Assembly (NCBI GenBank): GCA_017464565.1
Contig: JAFTZH010000029.1
Span: forward strand, 1 to 64,000
DNA: 64,000 nt
Source: Clostridia bacterium
Lineage (GTDB): Bacteria > Bacillota > Clostridia > Oscillospirales > CAG-272
Reading direction: 5' to 3'
Both the position numbers and the translations under genes were made by a program. The stretch's first letter is position 1; every line of letters begins with the position of its first letter. Below are positions 1 to 8,144 of the stretch, piece after piece. The notes under the pieces were generated by a model. The model did no database searches. It had not been told where the DNA came from and worked only from the letters and a program-made list of their open reading frames with translations.

Positions 1-494
1 ATGAGGTATTCGTCGAATACCTTTGCTATCTCGTCAATGTGGAATATTTTAACCCCGCCTATTTTCCTGCCTATGAGGCTTTCGGACACGTCGAACATTG
101 CGACGACGTCCACTCCGCGCTTCTCAAACATAGGACTGCGGACGAGTGCCGTACCGAGATTTCCCGCGCCGATTATTGCCGCGCGGTATCCGCGTCCCAC
201 TCCGAGTATTTCGCATATTTTTGTATACAGGTAATTTACGTTATAGCCGTATCCCTGCTGACCGAAGCCGCCGAAGCAGTTGAGGTCTTGGCGTATTTGT
301 GAGGCGGTAACGTTCATCATTTTTGAAAGCTCCGCCGAGCTGACGCGCGTTTTGCCCATACGAATAAGCTCACGCAGATATCTGAAATATCTCGGAAGCC
401 TTTTTATCACCGCGTGCGAGACCTCCGGTTTTGAGGGGGCTTTGCCCTTTTTTGACGGTACCGAAGCTTCTTCGATATTGTTTTTGGAATCCAT
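1..494 (-). CDS. rex: Redox-sensing transcriptional repressor Rex (C-terminus cut by window edge)
   Basis: Reading leftward from ATG at 494 gives 164 codons of Rex, still open at base 1. Rex senses the NADH/NAD+ ratio and represses fermentation genes. An N-terminal winged helix (residues about 24-85) includes 'SSAELSKMMNVTASQIRQDL', followed by the Rex signature 'FGGFGQQGYGYNV' and a Rossmann fold with the dinucleotide loop 'GAGNLG' near residue 115. Rex proteins usually have about 210 residues, so roughly 50 C-terminal residues lie outside. It is the last visible gene of a minus-strand operon, 33 bases after tsaD. Identity is clear from the sequence. Confidence 0.93.
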   Translation of the reverse strand, partial: MDSKNNIEEASVPSKKGKAPSKPEVSHAVIKRLPRYFRYLRELIRMGKTRVSSAELSKMMNVTASQIRQDLNCFGGFGQQGYGYNVNYLYTKICEILGVGRGYRAAIIGAGNLGTALVRSPMFEKRGVDVVAMFDVSESLIGRKIGGVKIFHIDEIAKVFDEYL

Positions 495-527
495 AATTTC
501 GATCCTTTCAATTTTTTATAGACGTTA

Positions 528-1538
528 TCAAATGTTGTCGTTTGCCGAGGCGTTGAGGTCGGTGCCCGAAAGATTTCCCGCGAGATATTCAAAATATCCC
601 GACATAGCTACCATCGCGGCGTTATCCCCGCAAAGCTTTATGCTTGGAACGTATAGTTTTGCTCCTCTTTTTTGGCACATAAAATCAAGCTCTCTGCGAA
701 TATGCGAGTTAGCCGCGACTCCGCCCGCGAGCACGAGCTTGTCGGAGCCCGTTTTGTCGAGCGCCATAGACGCTTTTTTGACTATCGCTTTAACTATCGC
801 AAGGGTATACGATGCGGCGATATCCGAAACATTCGGCTCATCGCCCCGTTGCTTTACTCCGTTTATATGGTTCAGGGCGGCGGTTTTAAGTCCGCTGAAG
901 GAGAAGTCGAGAGTATCTCCCGAAAGGGCGGGAGAGGGCAGGGTAACGGAGAAGGGGTTTCCGCCGTAGGATATCTTGTCAAATTCCGCGCCGCCGGGGT
1001 ATGGCATACCGAGGACTCTGGCTACCTTGTCAAACGCTTCTCCCGCGGCGTCGTCTCTCGTGGAGCCTATCGTTTTAAAATCGGTATAGGAGCCGACCTC
1101 GTATATGGAGGTATGACCGCCCGATACCACGATAGCGGTAAAGGGAGGCTCAAGCTCCGGATATTCGAGATAAGCGGCGGATACGTGCGCCTTGACGTGA
1201 TTTACCGCAACGAGCGGTATCGAGTTCGCAAAGGCGAGCGATTTTGCAAAATTGACTCCTACTATAAGCGCGCCTATAAGTCCGGGGAACGCCGTAACCG
1301 CAACGGCGCCTATGTCCGCGAGAGTAACTCCCGCCGTTTCGAGCGCCTCGTAGGTTATGCGTGATATCGCTTCTATATGAGCGCGGCTCGCTATCTCGGG
1401 TACTACTCCGCCGTAAAGTCTGTGAACGTCTATCTGCGACGCCACTATATTTGAAAGTATTTCTCTTTTTCCGTTTTCCGCTTTTACGACCGAGGCAGAG
1501 GTCTCGTCGCAAGAGCTTTCAAGTCCCAATATAAGCAT
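528..1538 (-). CDS. tsaD: tRNA N6-threonylcarbamoyladenosine transferase subunit TsaD
   Basis: 336 residues, the usual family length. TsaD transfers the threonylcarbamoyl group to A37 of ANN-decoding tRNAs, working with TsaB and TsaE; neither partner is in the window. The protein opens with 'MLILGLESSCDETSAS', typical of the ASKHA fold. The metal-binding H-x3-H motif is visible in 'HVKAHVSAAYLE' and the nucleotide-binding glycine stretch in 'VVSGGHTS' and 'VLAGGVAANS'. It lies between rimI (43 bases upstream) and rex in one minus-strand operon. The rimI-tsaD adjacency is common in Bacillota and supports both calls. Confidence 0.96.
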   Translation of the reverse strand: MLILGLESSCDETSASVVKAENGKREILSNIVASQIDVHRLYGGVVPEIASRAHIEAISRITYEALETAGVTLADIGAVAVTAFPGLIGALIVGVNFAKSLAFANSIPLVAVNHVKAHVSAAYLEYPELEPPFTAIVVSGGHTSIYEVGSYTDFKTIGSTRDDAAGEAFDKVARVLGMPYPGGAEFDKISYGGNPFSVTLPSPALSGDTLDFSFSGLKTAALNHINGVKQRGDEPNVSDIAASYTLAIVKAIVKKASMALDKTGSDKLVLAGGVAANSHIRRELDFMCQKRGAKLYVPSIKLCGDNAAMVAMSGYFEYLAGNLSGTDLNASANDNI

Positions 1539-1581
1539 AATCGTTTCCGTTTCGTTGGTTCATATCAAAAGTTTTACGGTT

Positions 1582-2049
1582 TTAAAAGCTTTTCACCATT
1601 ATCGCCGCGTCCTCCGCGGGATAGCGGTAAAAGCCCTTTCTTATACCCGTTTTTTTATATCCGCAGCTCTCGTAAAGAGATATGGCGGCAATATTGGACG
1701 CCCTGACCTCAAGGGAGGAGGAAATTATCCCGTTTTCCTTCGCGTATCCGTCAACGGCGAGCATCAAGGCTCTGCCGTATCCCAATCGCCTTTTATCCGC
1801 TCTTACCGCCGCGTTCAGTATCTGAAGCTCGTCCAATACCCTCGCCGTTCCCACGTATCCGAAGACCTCTCCCGTCTCCGAGCAGATGATGAACGAGGGA
1901 TATTCGCCGGAGCAGAGCAGACGCAGGCTGTTTTCCGACCAAGGCTCCGAAAAATTGGCTTTTTCGATAGCGGCGACCTGTTCTATATGCTCTGCCGACA
2001 GACGTTTTATAAAGAGAGGAGTACCCTCTCTGCCGTTATACGAGTTCAT
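1582..2049 (-). CDS. rimI: Ribosomal-protein-alanine N-acetyltransferase RimI
   Basis: 155-residue GNAT-fold protein. RimI acetylates the N-terminal alanine of ribosomal protein S18. 'IKRLSAEHIEQVAAIEKANFSEPWSE' at the N-terminus and the acetyl-CoA loop region 'KRRLGYGRALM' followed by 'LEVRASNIAAISLYESCGYK' are the RimI pattern. The ATG at 2049 overlaps the end of the upstream lipoprotein gene by 14 bases, so translation is probably coupled; no good ribosome site is seen before it. Location directly upstream of tsaD supports RimI over a generic GNAT. Confidence 0.88.
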   Translation of the reverse strand: MNSYNGREGTPLFIKRLSAEHIEQVAAIEKANFSEPWSENSLRLLCSGEYPSFIICSETGEVFGYVGTARVLDELQILNAAVRADKRRLGYGRALMLAVDGYAKENGIISSSLEVRASNIAAISLYESCGYKKTGIRKGFYRYPAEDAAIMVKSF

Positions 2050-2704
2050 CTACGTATTTGACCAGCTCTGCGGGAGCGGGTACGAACTTGTCCTCAAATC
2101 TGTTGTAGAGAAAATCCTTGCCGTAATTCGTCTCGGAGGAATCTTCTCCGTAGACGGTATAATCGTCCGCGTATCTGATAAAAGTAAGAGAGTAATAAAT
2201 ACCGAGAGAGGTGTCGGCAAATCGTATCTTAAAGGTACTCTCGGGGGTTTTGCCGAGATAATATATTCCGTCTGCTTCGACGTATCCGTTTATTATGGCC
2301 TCAAGGTCGCCGCCGTCCACTATTTTCTGACGGGTTATGGTGGACGTGGTCTCTGCGCAGATATCGGCGTAAGAGATATCCATCTCGTCGATATAAGGAA
2401 GGGTTACGTCCTCGGCGTAGAATATGGTTCCGCTTTCCTCACATAGCCATTTGAGCGGGTCCTTTCCCGAAAGGGCGTAGAAGCTCGTCGTATCGGTCGA
2501 ACCGTATACCTCCTCCTCGGTTGAGATAGGCTCGTAGCAGGCGAGCGCGTAACGGTATACCACGTCGGTTTTTTTGTCCTTGAAAACCTCTCCCTGATAG
2601 AGAAATTTGTTTCCCTTTCCGCAGGAGCAGAGCAGAGCGCCGACGGTGCATACGAGAAGGAGCACGCTTACGGCTTTGAGGAGGATATTATTTTTTTCTT
2701 TCAT
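2036..2704 (-). CDS. Predicted lipoprotein of unknown function
   Basis: 222 residues from the ATG at 2704, chosen because GGAG lies 7 bases upstream; an in-frame ATG at 2716 is possible but has no such site. A signal peptide 'LLKAVSVLLLVCTVGALLCSC' ends in a lipobox, so the mature protein starts at Cys and is membrane-anchored outside the cell. The rest is acidic and Tyr-rich with no motif I recognise. It sits between the dCMP deaminase gene and rimI in a housekeeping operon, overlapping rimI by 14 bases. Function unknown. Confidence 0.75.
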   Translation of the reverse strand: MKEKNNILLKAVSVLLLVCTVGALLCSCGKGNKFLYQGEVFKDKKTDVVYRYALACYEPISTEEEVYGSTDTTSFYALSGKDPLKWLCEESGTIFYAEDVTLPYIDEMDISYADICAETTSTITRQKIVDGGDLEAIINGYVEADGIYYLGKTPESTFKIRFADTSLGIYYSLTFIRYADDYTVYGEDSSETNYGKDFLYNRFEDKFVPAPAELVKYVDELV

Positions 2705-2718
2705 ATATTTCTCCATTA

Positions 2719-3207
2719 TCAGTATCCGAAAATTCCGCTCAGAGAGTCGTCGTTTTCTATCCAATCCTCTACGTTTATCATTCTGAATTCGTCCTTCGTA
2801 TCTCTTACTATAACGGTGGATATTCCAGCGTTGATGACCTGACGCTTGCACATCATACAGCTTGTACAGCCGGGGACTATCGAGCGGTCGGACGGATCTA
2901 CGCAGACCATATAAAGCACGGCTCCCAGCATTCTTTCTCTTGCCGCCGCGATTATGGCGTTTGCCTCGGCGTGTACCGAACGGCAAAGCTCGTATCTTTC
3001 TCCTCTGGGAATACCTAATTTATCACGCATACAATATTTGATATCACAGCAGTTTTTGCGTCCTCTGGGCGCGCCGTTGTAGCCGGTGGAGACGATAACG
3101 TCATCCTTGACTATTATCGCGCCGTACATTTTTCTCATACAGGTGCTTCGTTCGGCAACCGTCTGCGCTATGTCGAGATAATAATTGTGCTTGGAAACTC
3201 TGTCCAT
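2719..3207 (-). CDS. Deoxycytidylate (dCMP) deaminase family protein
   Basis: 162 residues from the ATG at 3207, preceded by GGGGG at 8 bases. Members deaminate dCMP to dUMP for thymidylate synthesis. The zinc/catalytic motif 'HAEANAI' is present, and the second metal site is 'GCTSCMMC', a Cys-rich variant of the usual PCxxC seen in many Clostridia homologues. N-terminal 'YYLDIAQTVAERSTCMRKMYGAIIVKDD' is typical of dCMP/ComEB deaminases. It is the first gene of the minus operon, directly downstream of a good promoter, and ends 14 bases before the lipoprotein ATG. The substrate could be another cytosine nucleotide. Confidence 0.85.
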   Translation of the reverse strand: MDRVSKHNYYLDIAQTVAERSTCMRKMYGAIIVKDDVIVSTGYNGAPRGRKNCCDIKYCMRDKLGIPRGERYELCRSVHAEANAIIAAARERMLGAVLYMVCVDPSDRSIVPGCTSCMMCKRQVINAGISTVIVRDTKDEFRMINVEDWIENDDSLSGIFGY

Positions 3208-3248
3208 ACGTATATCCCCCGTCAAATAAAATAATCAATACATAATTT

Positions 3249-3277
3249 ATTATATTACTTTTTGCGTCATAAATCAA
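3249..3277 (-). promoter_or_regulatory. Sigma-A promoter of the dCMP deaminase-rimI-tsaD-rex operon
   Basis: On the minus strand, -35 TTGATT (3272-3277), 17-base spacer, -10 TATAAT (3249-3254). It lies about 42 bases before the deaminase ATG and points into the operon. Confidence 0.7.
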
Positions 3278-3339
3278 CCCCTTTATTAAAACATTTGTTT
3301 TAAAGAAGAGAAGTCGGGCGGATATTGAAAATAAAGGTA

Positions 3340-3368
3340 TTGCAAAAGCGGAGGTTTTATGATATAAT
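3340..3368 (+). promoter_or_regulatory. Sigma-A promoter of prfB
   Basis: -35 TTGCAA (3340-3345), 17-base spacer, -10 TATAAT (3363-3368). The transcript would carry a leader of about 57 bases containing a nine-codon ORF before the prfB GTG at 3432. Confidence 0.65.
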
Positions 3369-3405
3369 AACTTTGTATGTAAATATTTCAAAATTAAGTA
3401 AACGT

Positions 3406-3435
3406 ATGCAGGATTTCTGCGGGAGGTTTTTGTGA
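3406..3435 (+). other. Nine-codon leader ORF ending in UGA at the prfB start
   Basis: ATG at 3406 starts a nine-codon reading frame (MQDFCGRFL) whose TGA stop (3433-3435) overlaps the prfB GTG (3432-3434). The ribosome site GGGAGG for prfB lies inside it. It has no clear ribosome site of its own, so translation is unproven. It is listed because its stop codon is the one read by release factor 2, the product of the next gene. Confidence 0.3.
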
Positions 3436-4544
3436 TAGTTGCGCTTGAAGAGGCAAAATATAAGCTTATAGGACTCAGAGACGAGATAAAGGAGCTTGGC
3501 TCGGCACTGAGAATAGACGAGCTTCGGCAGACTGCCGAAGAGCTTGACCGTCAGACGCTCGACCCTGATTTCTGGAGCAATCAGGAGGTTTCGTCAAAGG
3601 TTCTGCAAAAGATAAAGCAGACCAAATATACGATAGAGGAATACGAAAAGCTGTGCGCGCGCCTTGAGGACGCGATAACTCTTGCCGAAATGGCAATCGA
3701 GGAGAACGACGAAAGCTGCGTTGACGAGGTGCAGAGCGAGCTTGAAGGCATTATGAAGCAGGAAGAGGAGAAGAGAATAGAGATACTTCTCTCGGGCGAG
3801 TACGACAGAAACAACGCCATAGTTTCTTTCCACCCCGGAGCGGGCGGAACCGAGGCGCAGGACTGGGCGCAGATGCTCTACCGAATGATAACGAGATGGG
3901 CGGAGCGCCACAATTTCAAATATAAGCTCGTGGATTGGCTTGACGGGGACGCGGCGGGAATAAAGAGCGCGACGATTATGGTAGAAGGAGTGAACGCCTA
4001 CGGATATCTCAAGAGCGAAAACGGAGTTCACAGGCTTGTCCGCGTGTCTCCTTTTGACGCGGCGGGAAGACGTCAGACCTCCTTCGCTTCAATCGAGGTA
4101 ATGCCCGAATTTGAAAATATAGATAAGGTAGAGATAAGGGACGAGGATATCGAGGTTACGGCTCACCGTTCGAGCGGCGCCGGCGGACAGCATATCAACA
4201 AGACCGACTCGGCTATAAGAATACTTCATAAGCCCACGGGTATCGTCGTAGGCTGTCAGACCGAGCGTTCACAGCTTCAGAATAAGGAAACGGCTATGAA
4301 AATGCTCAAGGCAAAGCTTATGGAGATAAAGCTCCGCGAGCGTCTTGACACAATCGAGGATATTCAAGGCAACAAGACCAATATAGAGTGGGGCGCGCAG
4401 ATACGCTCGTACGTCTTTATGCCGTATACTCTCGCGAAGGATACGAGAACGGGATACGAGGACGGAAACATAAGCGCGGTAATGGACGGAGAGATAGACG
4501 GCTTTATAAACGCGTATCTCAAAATGAACGCGAGTCAGCAATAA
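3432..4544 (+). CDS. prfB: Peptide chain release factor 2
   Basis: 370 residues. RF2 recognises UAA and UGA stop codons and triggers peptide release. The codon-recognition tripeptide SPF is in 'VSPFDAAGRRQTSFAS' and the catalytic GGQ in 'SSGAGGQHINKT'. The GTG start at 3432 follows GGGAGG. The usual N-terminal coiled region ('LEEAKYKLIGLRDEIKELG') is in one continuous frame, so the in-frame UGA and +1 programmed frameshift found in many prfB genes are absent. Monocistronic: promoter at 3340 and terminator at 4557. Confidence 0.97.
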   Translation: MIVALEEAKYKLIGLRDEIKELGSALRIDELRQTAEELDRQTLDPDFWSNQEVSSKVLQKIKQTKYTIEEYEKLCARLEDAITLAEMAIEENDESCVDEVQSELEGIMKQEEEKRIEILLSGEYDRNNAIVSFHPGAGGTEAQDWAQMLYRMITRWAERHNFKYKLVDWLDGDAAGIKSATIMVEGVNAYGYLKSENGVHRLVRVSPFDAAGRRQTSFASIEVMPEFENIDKVEIRDEDIEVTAHRSSGAGGQHINKTDSAIRILHKPTGIVVGCQTERSQLQNKETAMKMLKAKLMEIKLRERLDTIEDIQGNKTNIEWGAQIRSYVFMPYTLAKDTRTGYEDGNISAVMDGEIDGFINAYLKMNASQQ

Positions 4545-4556
4545 TATAGATAATAA

Positions 4557-4595
4557 AAAACCGACGGATTCAAACTGAATCCGTCGGTTTTCTTT
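4557..4595. terminator. Bidirectional intrinsic terminator between prfB and the esterase gene
   Basis: An 11-base stem (CCGACGGATTC / GAATCCGTCGG) with a 5-base loop, flanked by an A run on the left and a T run on the right. It can end prfB on the plus strand and the esterase operon on the minus strand. Confidence 0.85.
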
Positions 4596-4597
4596 AA

Positions 4598-5917
4598 TTA
4601 TTTGCTTTGAGAGAAGAGCCATTTATAAACAGACGCTTTCGACGTCGTATAATCCCATACGTTGTGTCCGTATCCGTTTATCTCCTCGTATTGTATCTTC
4701 GTTCCGCCCGCCGAGCGAATCGCGTTTACTATTGATTGAGTTCCGATTATCGGCATCGTCGGGTCGTCGAGACTGTGTACCGTATATATCGGAAAGTCCT
4801 TAAGTACGTCGGCGCTCGAGGCGTCTCCCGAGCCGCATATCGGAACCGCGGCGGTGAATTTTTCGGTGTGCCTCATAAGCATATCCCAGGTTGCCATACC
4901 GCCCATAGATATTCCCGTAACGTAAAATCTCTTGCTGTCAACCGAATATGTGCTCGTTACCGTATCAAATATTTCAAGCGCGCATTTTATCTCGTTTGAT
5001 TCGGGCGTTTCGCTTATGGTGTATTCTCCCCAGGCGGAAACGTCTACCCATTTTTGATTTTCAGGACATTGGGGCGCTATGATGATAGCGTCTTTGACGG
5101 GGGTATCCTCCAGATTGAAAAGATTGGTCAAGCCAAGCCGAAGCTGAGCTTTGTTGTCGCTGCCCCGCTCTCCCGCACCGTGCATAAAGAGCAATACGGG
5201 ATACGTCTTTTCCTCGGTATAGTCAAATGGAATATACAGACGGTATGGAAGCGTGGTTCCGTCCTTGCTCGTATGCTCAAGACCGTTAAAAATTTTCGTT
5301 ATATCGTTCGTCGTCAGTTTTCCGCCGTTTTGAGCCTTCAAATAATCGACGTAATCGGTGCCGCGAAGCTCTGAATTACTGTAAATCATATTATCCTCCG
5401 ATGTAATAGTAAGATTTCCGTTCTCGATTTTTGAGAACATTTGGTTTTCCAAATAATTGAACATATAGTTGTAGGAGACGTCGTTTGCGGCGCAAAGAAT
5501 CAGCTTTCCTTCTTCAATTTTTATCGCAAAATCGTTCTCGCCCCTCATGCTGCCGTAAACGTCGGCGGCTATATCCCTGACCTTGCCCACGACAATCTCG
5601 TATTTTGCCTCCGACTGTACCGAGCCGAGACTTATTTTCACCCCGTACTTGTTTCGCACCGAGATACAAAACTGCTTTGCGGCGTCGGCAACCGCGGTAT
5701 CTTCCGCGTCGTATACGATAACGTATTCGGTTTTTCCATCCTTTATAAGCTCCTCGCTGATAAACTTTTCCTCGGGAGCGGGGGATACGGTGGTCGTCTC
5801 GTCGGTCGGGGAGGCAGAGGTCTCCTCGCTTGACCTGTTTTCCTCGGTACCGCGGCAGGCGATAAACGACGTCATGATAAGAAGCGCGAGGAACAGACAA
5901 ATAACACGTTTAAGCAT
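4598..5917 (-). CDS. Secreted lipoprotein esterase/peptidase of the alpha/beta hydrolase fold
   Basis: 439 residues. The N-terminal signal ends in a lipobox ('MTSFIAC'), followed by a Thr/Ser/Glu-rich linker. Residues about 50-190 form an N-terminal domain I cannot name. The C-terminal half is an alpha/beta hydrolase: 'LLFMHGAGERGSDN' (oxyanion region), nucleophile Ser in 'GISMGG', acid in 'SLDDPTMP', His in 'GYGHNVW'. This matches the predicted-peptidase/feruloyl-esterase/PHB-depolymerase-like group (COG4099 type); substrate unknown, possibly an esterified plant or host glycan. GAGGAG precedes the ATG. It is the last gene of the luxS operon, 9 bases after the DUF2156 gene. Confidence 0.82.
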   Translation of the reverse strand: MLKRVICLFLALLIMTSFIACRGTEENRSSEETSASPTDETTTVSPAPEEKFISEELIKDGKTEYVIVYDAEDTAVADAAKQFCISVRNKYGVKISLGSVQSEAKYEIVVGKVRDIAADVYGSMRGENDFAIKIEEGKLILCAANDVSYNYMFNYLENQMFSKIENGNLTITSEDNMIYSNSELRGTDYVDYLKAQNGGKLTTNDITKIFNGLEHTSKDGTTLPYRLYIPFDYTEEKTYPVLLFMHGAGERGSDNKAQLRLGLTNLFNLEDTPVKDAIIIAPQCPENQKWVDVSAWGEYTISETPESNEIKCALEIFDTVTSTYSVDSKRFYVTGISMGGMATWDMLMRHTEKFTAAVPICGSGDASSADVLKDFPIYTVHSLDDPTMPIIGTQSIVNAIRSAGGTKIQYEEINGYGHNVWDYTTSKASVYKWLFSQSK

Positions 5918-5926
5918 AGTTTCTCC

Positions 5927-6802
5927 TCAAAGTTCTTTTATTTTAGCCACGAGGCTGTATTTTTCAAGTATTTCGACGGGGTGATAAGAGAGCTTCGAGG
6001 TTCGCAGTCCCTCCTCTCCGCAGTCCTCCTCGCGGTTGATATACGACACGCCCCCCGCGTATCTGCGGGCAAACTCCCTGACTATTACGGGGTAAACTCC
6101 GTCGTAGCGGATGTCCGCCTTTTCGGTATGGATTATAAGAGTATCGTGAACGATCTCGCCTATCGAAAAGCCTATTACTTTGCCTTCGCAGAGGAGCGCC
6201 AGTGTGTTCTGCCCGTACTTTTCGATATTGTCAAGCTGCTCAGAAAGATATCTCTCCTCGTATTCCGCCACGGCGGCGCGCTCGCGCCCGAGAGCGTGAA
6301 AATATTCGTGGCAGAAGCTCTTGACCTTTTCGGAGTTTTTTGCCGTGATTTTCTCAAAGACGGCGGACTCGTACAGCTTGTTGAATTTGTTTATGTGGTT
6401 TCTCTGCCCGCAGTATCTCTTGCCCTTAAGCTCGGAGATATCCTCGGCGTTATATATATAATCGTCCCAATTTCTCGAGTGGTGAATGTCGGAGCAGAGA
6501 TAGTTTTGGCTGAAATATTCGGTTTCGTCCTTGGTAAGACAGGTGAAACGCGCGCAGCCGCCCTCAAGGGCGATAATTTTTTCGATAAGAGAGTTATTGG
6601 TTCCGCACCAATAGCAGACTTTACCCTCCATATTCCCGAATTTTACCGCGAAGCCGTCGGTATACGAATAAAATTCGGTTTCGTACAGGTCGCGCCAGAA
6701 TACGAGATTTCCCGCCGAGTAATCGCATACGCGTCCGGAATAGCCTTCAAGCTTCTTTTTTAACAGAGGAATATCGTCGATACTTAATTTTTTAAACTTC
6801 AT
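5927..6802 (-). CDS. DUF2156 / phosphatidylglycerol-lysyltransferase-like GNAT protein
   Basis: 291 residues from ATG 6802 (AAGG site upstream; the longer frame would need a TTG). The layout of two consecutive acetyltransferase-like halves ('DYSAGNLVFWRDLYETEFYS', then 'HINKFNKLYESAVFEKIT' and 'EGKVIGFSIGEIVHDTLIIH') is that of the cytosolic DUF2156 family, related to the catalytic part of MprF and to Fem aminoacyl transferases. No membrane segments are seen, so it is not full-length MprF. It begins 4 bases after mtnN and is followed by the esterase gene. Function uncertain: an aminoacyl or acetyl transfer is inferred from fold only. Confidence 0.75.
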   Translation of the reverse strand: MKFKKLSIDDIPLLKKKLEGYSGRVCDYSAGNLVFWRDLYETEFYSYTDGFAVKFGNMEGKVCYWCGTNNSLIEKIIALEGGCARFTCLTKDETEYFSQNYLCSDIHHSRNWDDYIYNAEDISELKGKRYCGQRNHINKFNKLYESAVFEKITAKNSEKVKSFCHEYFHALGRERAAVAEYEERYLSEQLDNIEKYGQNTLALLCEGKVIGFSIGEIVHDTLIIHTEKADIRYDGVYPVIVREFARRYAGGVSYINREEDCGEEGLRTSKLSYHPVEILEKYSLVAKIKEL

Positions 6803-6806
6803 TTTA

Positions 6807-7490
6807 TCAGCCTTCAAGCAACAGTCTCACTACTTGCGCCGAGTGAGCGGCGGCGATTTTTGAAAATTCTCCGTAGTCCATATCCGCGTCTCCGTCGGCG
6901 CTGTCGGATATCGCTCTTATAACGACGTAGGGAACTTCGTTTACAAAGCACACCTGCGCTATCGCGGCGCCCTCCATTTCACAGGCTATCGCTCCGAAGG
7001 TATCGGATATATATTTTTTCTTTTCGGCAGAGCTTACGAAGCAGTCTCCCGACGCAATAACGCCGGCCTCGGCTTTAAGCCCCAGCCTCGTTGCCGCGCC
7101 GCACACGCACCCGCAGAGTTTTTCGTCGGCGGGGATATTCACTATATTTATTCCCGATATCAGACCCACCTCGTCTCCGAGCGCCGAGGTGTCCATATCG
7201 TGCTGAACGCAGGCGGAGGATACCGCTATGTCGTTGATGGAGAGCTTTGCCGTGAGCGTTCCCGCGACTCCCGTATTTATTACGGTATCGACGCCGTAAC
7301 GCAGAATCATCGTCTGGGCGCACACGGCGGCGAAAACCTTGCCGATACCGCTCTGTGCCACGACCGCGTCCCTGCCGTAAAGCTTTCCCGATACGAACTC
7401 TATTCCACTGACGGTCTCGGTATTTTTTTCGGTCATTGCTTTTTTGAGAGTGTCAACCTCTATCTTCATCGCGCCTATTATTCCTACCAC
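6807..7490 (-). CDS. mtnN: 5'-methylthioadenosine/S-adenosylhomocysteine nucleosidase
   Basis: 227 residues from GTG 7490, with GGGAG upstream inside the end of luxS. MtnN removes adenine from S-adenosylhomocysteine and methylthioadenosine. N-terminal 'GIIGAMKIEVDTL' carries the catalytic Glu, 'NTGVAG' the phosphorylase-fold loop, 'EMEGAAIAQVC' the substrate-binding segment and 'RAISDSAD' the catalytic Asp. The start is one base after the luxS stop. The two enzymes catalyse consecutive steps of the activated methyl cycle, so the operon makes biochemical sense. Confidence 0.96.
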   Translation of the reverse strand: MVGIIGAMKIEVDTLKKAMTEKNTETVSGIEFVSGKLYGRDAVVAQSGIGKVFAAVCAQTMILRYGVDTVINTGVAGTLTAKLSINDIAVSSACVQHDMDTSALGDEVGLISGINIVNIPADEKLCGCVCGAATRLGLKAEAGVIASGDCFVSSAEKKKYISDTFGAIACEMEGAAIAQVCFVNEVPYVVIRAISDSADGDADMDYGEFSKIAAAHSAQVVRLLLEG

Positions 7491-7491
7491 G

Positions 7492-7959
7492 TCAGTTTTT
7501 CTCCCCTCTCGGATACGTGAAGTCGTTTACTCTGCCGTCGAGCGCGCGCAGATATCTTTGCGCTTCGGTCTTGGCGGCGTCAAGGCTCAGCTCCTTATAA
7601 TTTCCGCATTCTTTTCTCGTCGCGCCGAACATTCCGCCCTCGTGTTCGATTATTTTCTTCAGCGCAGCGCGCGCCTGCGCGAGTACAGTTTCGGGAACGG
7701 CGTTGCGGACGAGAAGATAAAATCCCGTTCTGCAGCCCATAGGTCCGAAATATATAACGTCCGCGCCTATATCCGAATTTCTTATATAGGTAGCAAACAT
7801 ATGCTCAAGCGAGTGCATAGTGAGGTTGTCCATATAGTCGCCGCGGTTGGGTTTTCTCGTGCGCATATCAAAGGTGGTAACGTCTCCGTCTATGCGCGAG
7901 ACGTAAATGCCTTCCTCTATATAGTCGTGGTCAACGCAAAAGCTCGTTATCCTTTCCAT
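7492..7959 (-). CDS. luxS: S-ribosylhomocysteine lyase LuxS
   Basis: 155 residues, full length. LuxS cleaves S-ribosylhomocysteine to homocysteine and DPD, the precursor of autoinducer-2. The zinc motif H49-x2-E52-H53 is in 'HSLEH', the catalytic Cys is in 'GPMGCRTGFYLL' (C76), and the third zinc ligand is C118 in 'KECGNY'. First gene of a four-gene minus operon (luxS, mtnN, DUF2156, esterase) with a near-perfect promoter about 30 bases upstream, leaving no room for a SAM or SAH riboswitch. Confidence 0.97.
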   Translation of the reverse strand: MERITSFCVDHDYIEEGIYVSRIDGDVTTFDMRTRKPNRGDYMDNLTMHSLEHMFATYIRNSDIGADVIYFGPMGCRTGFYLLVRNAVPETVLAQARAALKKIIEHEGGMFGATRKECGNYKELSLDAAKTEAQRYLRALDGRVNDFTYPRGEKN

Positions 7960-7989
7960 TTTATACCTCTTGAAAAATAATTACAATAC

Positions 7990-8018
7990 ATTATACAGCG
8001 AAGGGCTTTTTTTGTCAA
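7990..8018 (-). promoter_or_regulatory. Sigma-A promoter of luxS operon
   Basis: Perfect consensus on the minus strand: TTGACA (8013-8018), 17-base spacer, TATAAT (7990-7995). The leader to the luxS ATG is only about 25 bases. Confidence 0.85.
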
Positions 8019-8078
8019 GAACGATAGCTTCTCTTGATGAATTTTTTAAAGAAAAAGAATGAAAAAGTATTGCAAAGC

Positions 8079-8107
8079 TTGACTTTAGGCTGTCGGTATG
8101 TTATCAT
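8079..8107 (+). promoter_or_regulatory. Sigma-A promoter of the SGNH hydrolase gene
   Basis: TTGACT (8079-8084), 17-base spacer, TATCAT (8102-8107). The same TTGACT/TATCAT pair recurs at 13122-13150. Confidence 0.65.
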
Positions 8108-8144
8108 TTCCATAAATAAAAGCTTTGGGAGGTTATATTCAGAA

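Noticed and set aside
3432-3520. Programmed frameshift of prfB
   Set aside because: The N-terminal coding region is open in one frame with no internal TGA, so no frameshift is needed.
7960-7990. SAM or SAH riboswitch before luxS
   Set aside because: Only about 25-30 bases separate the promoter from the start codon.
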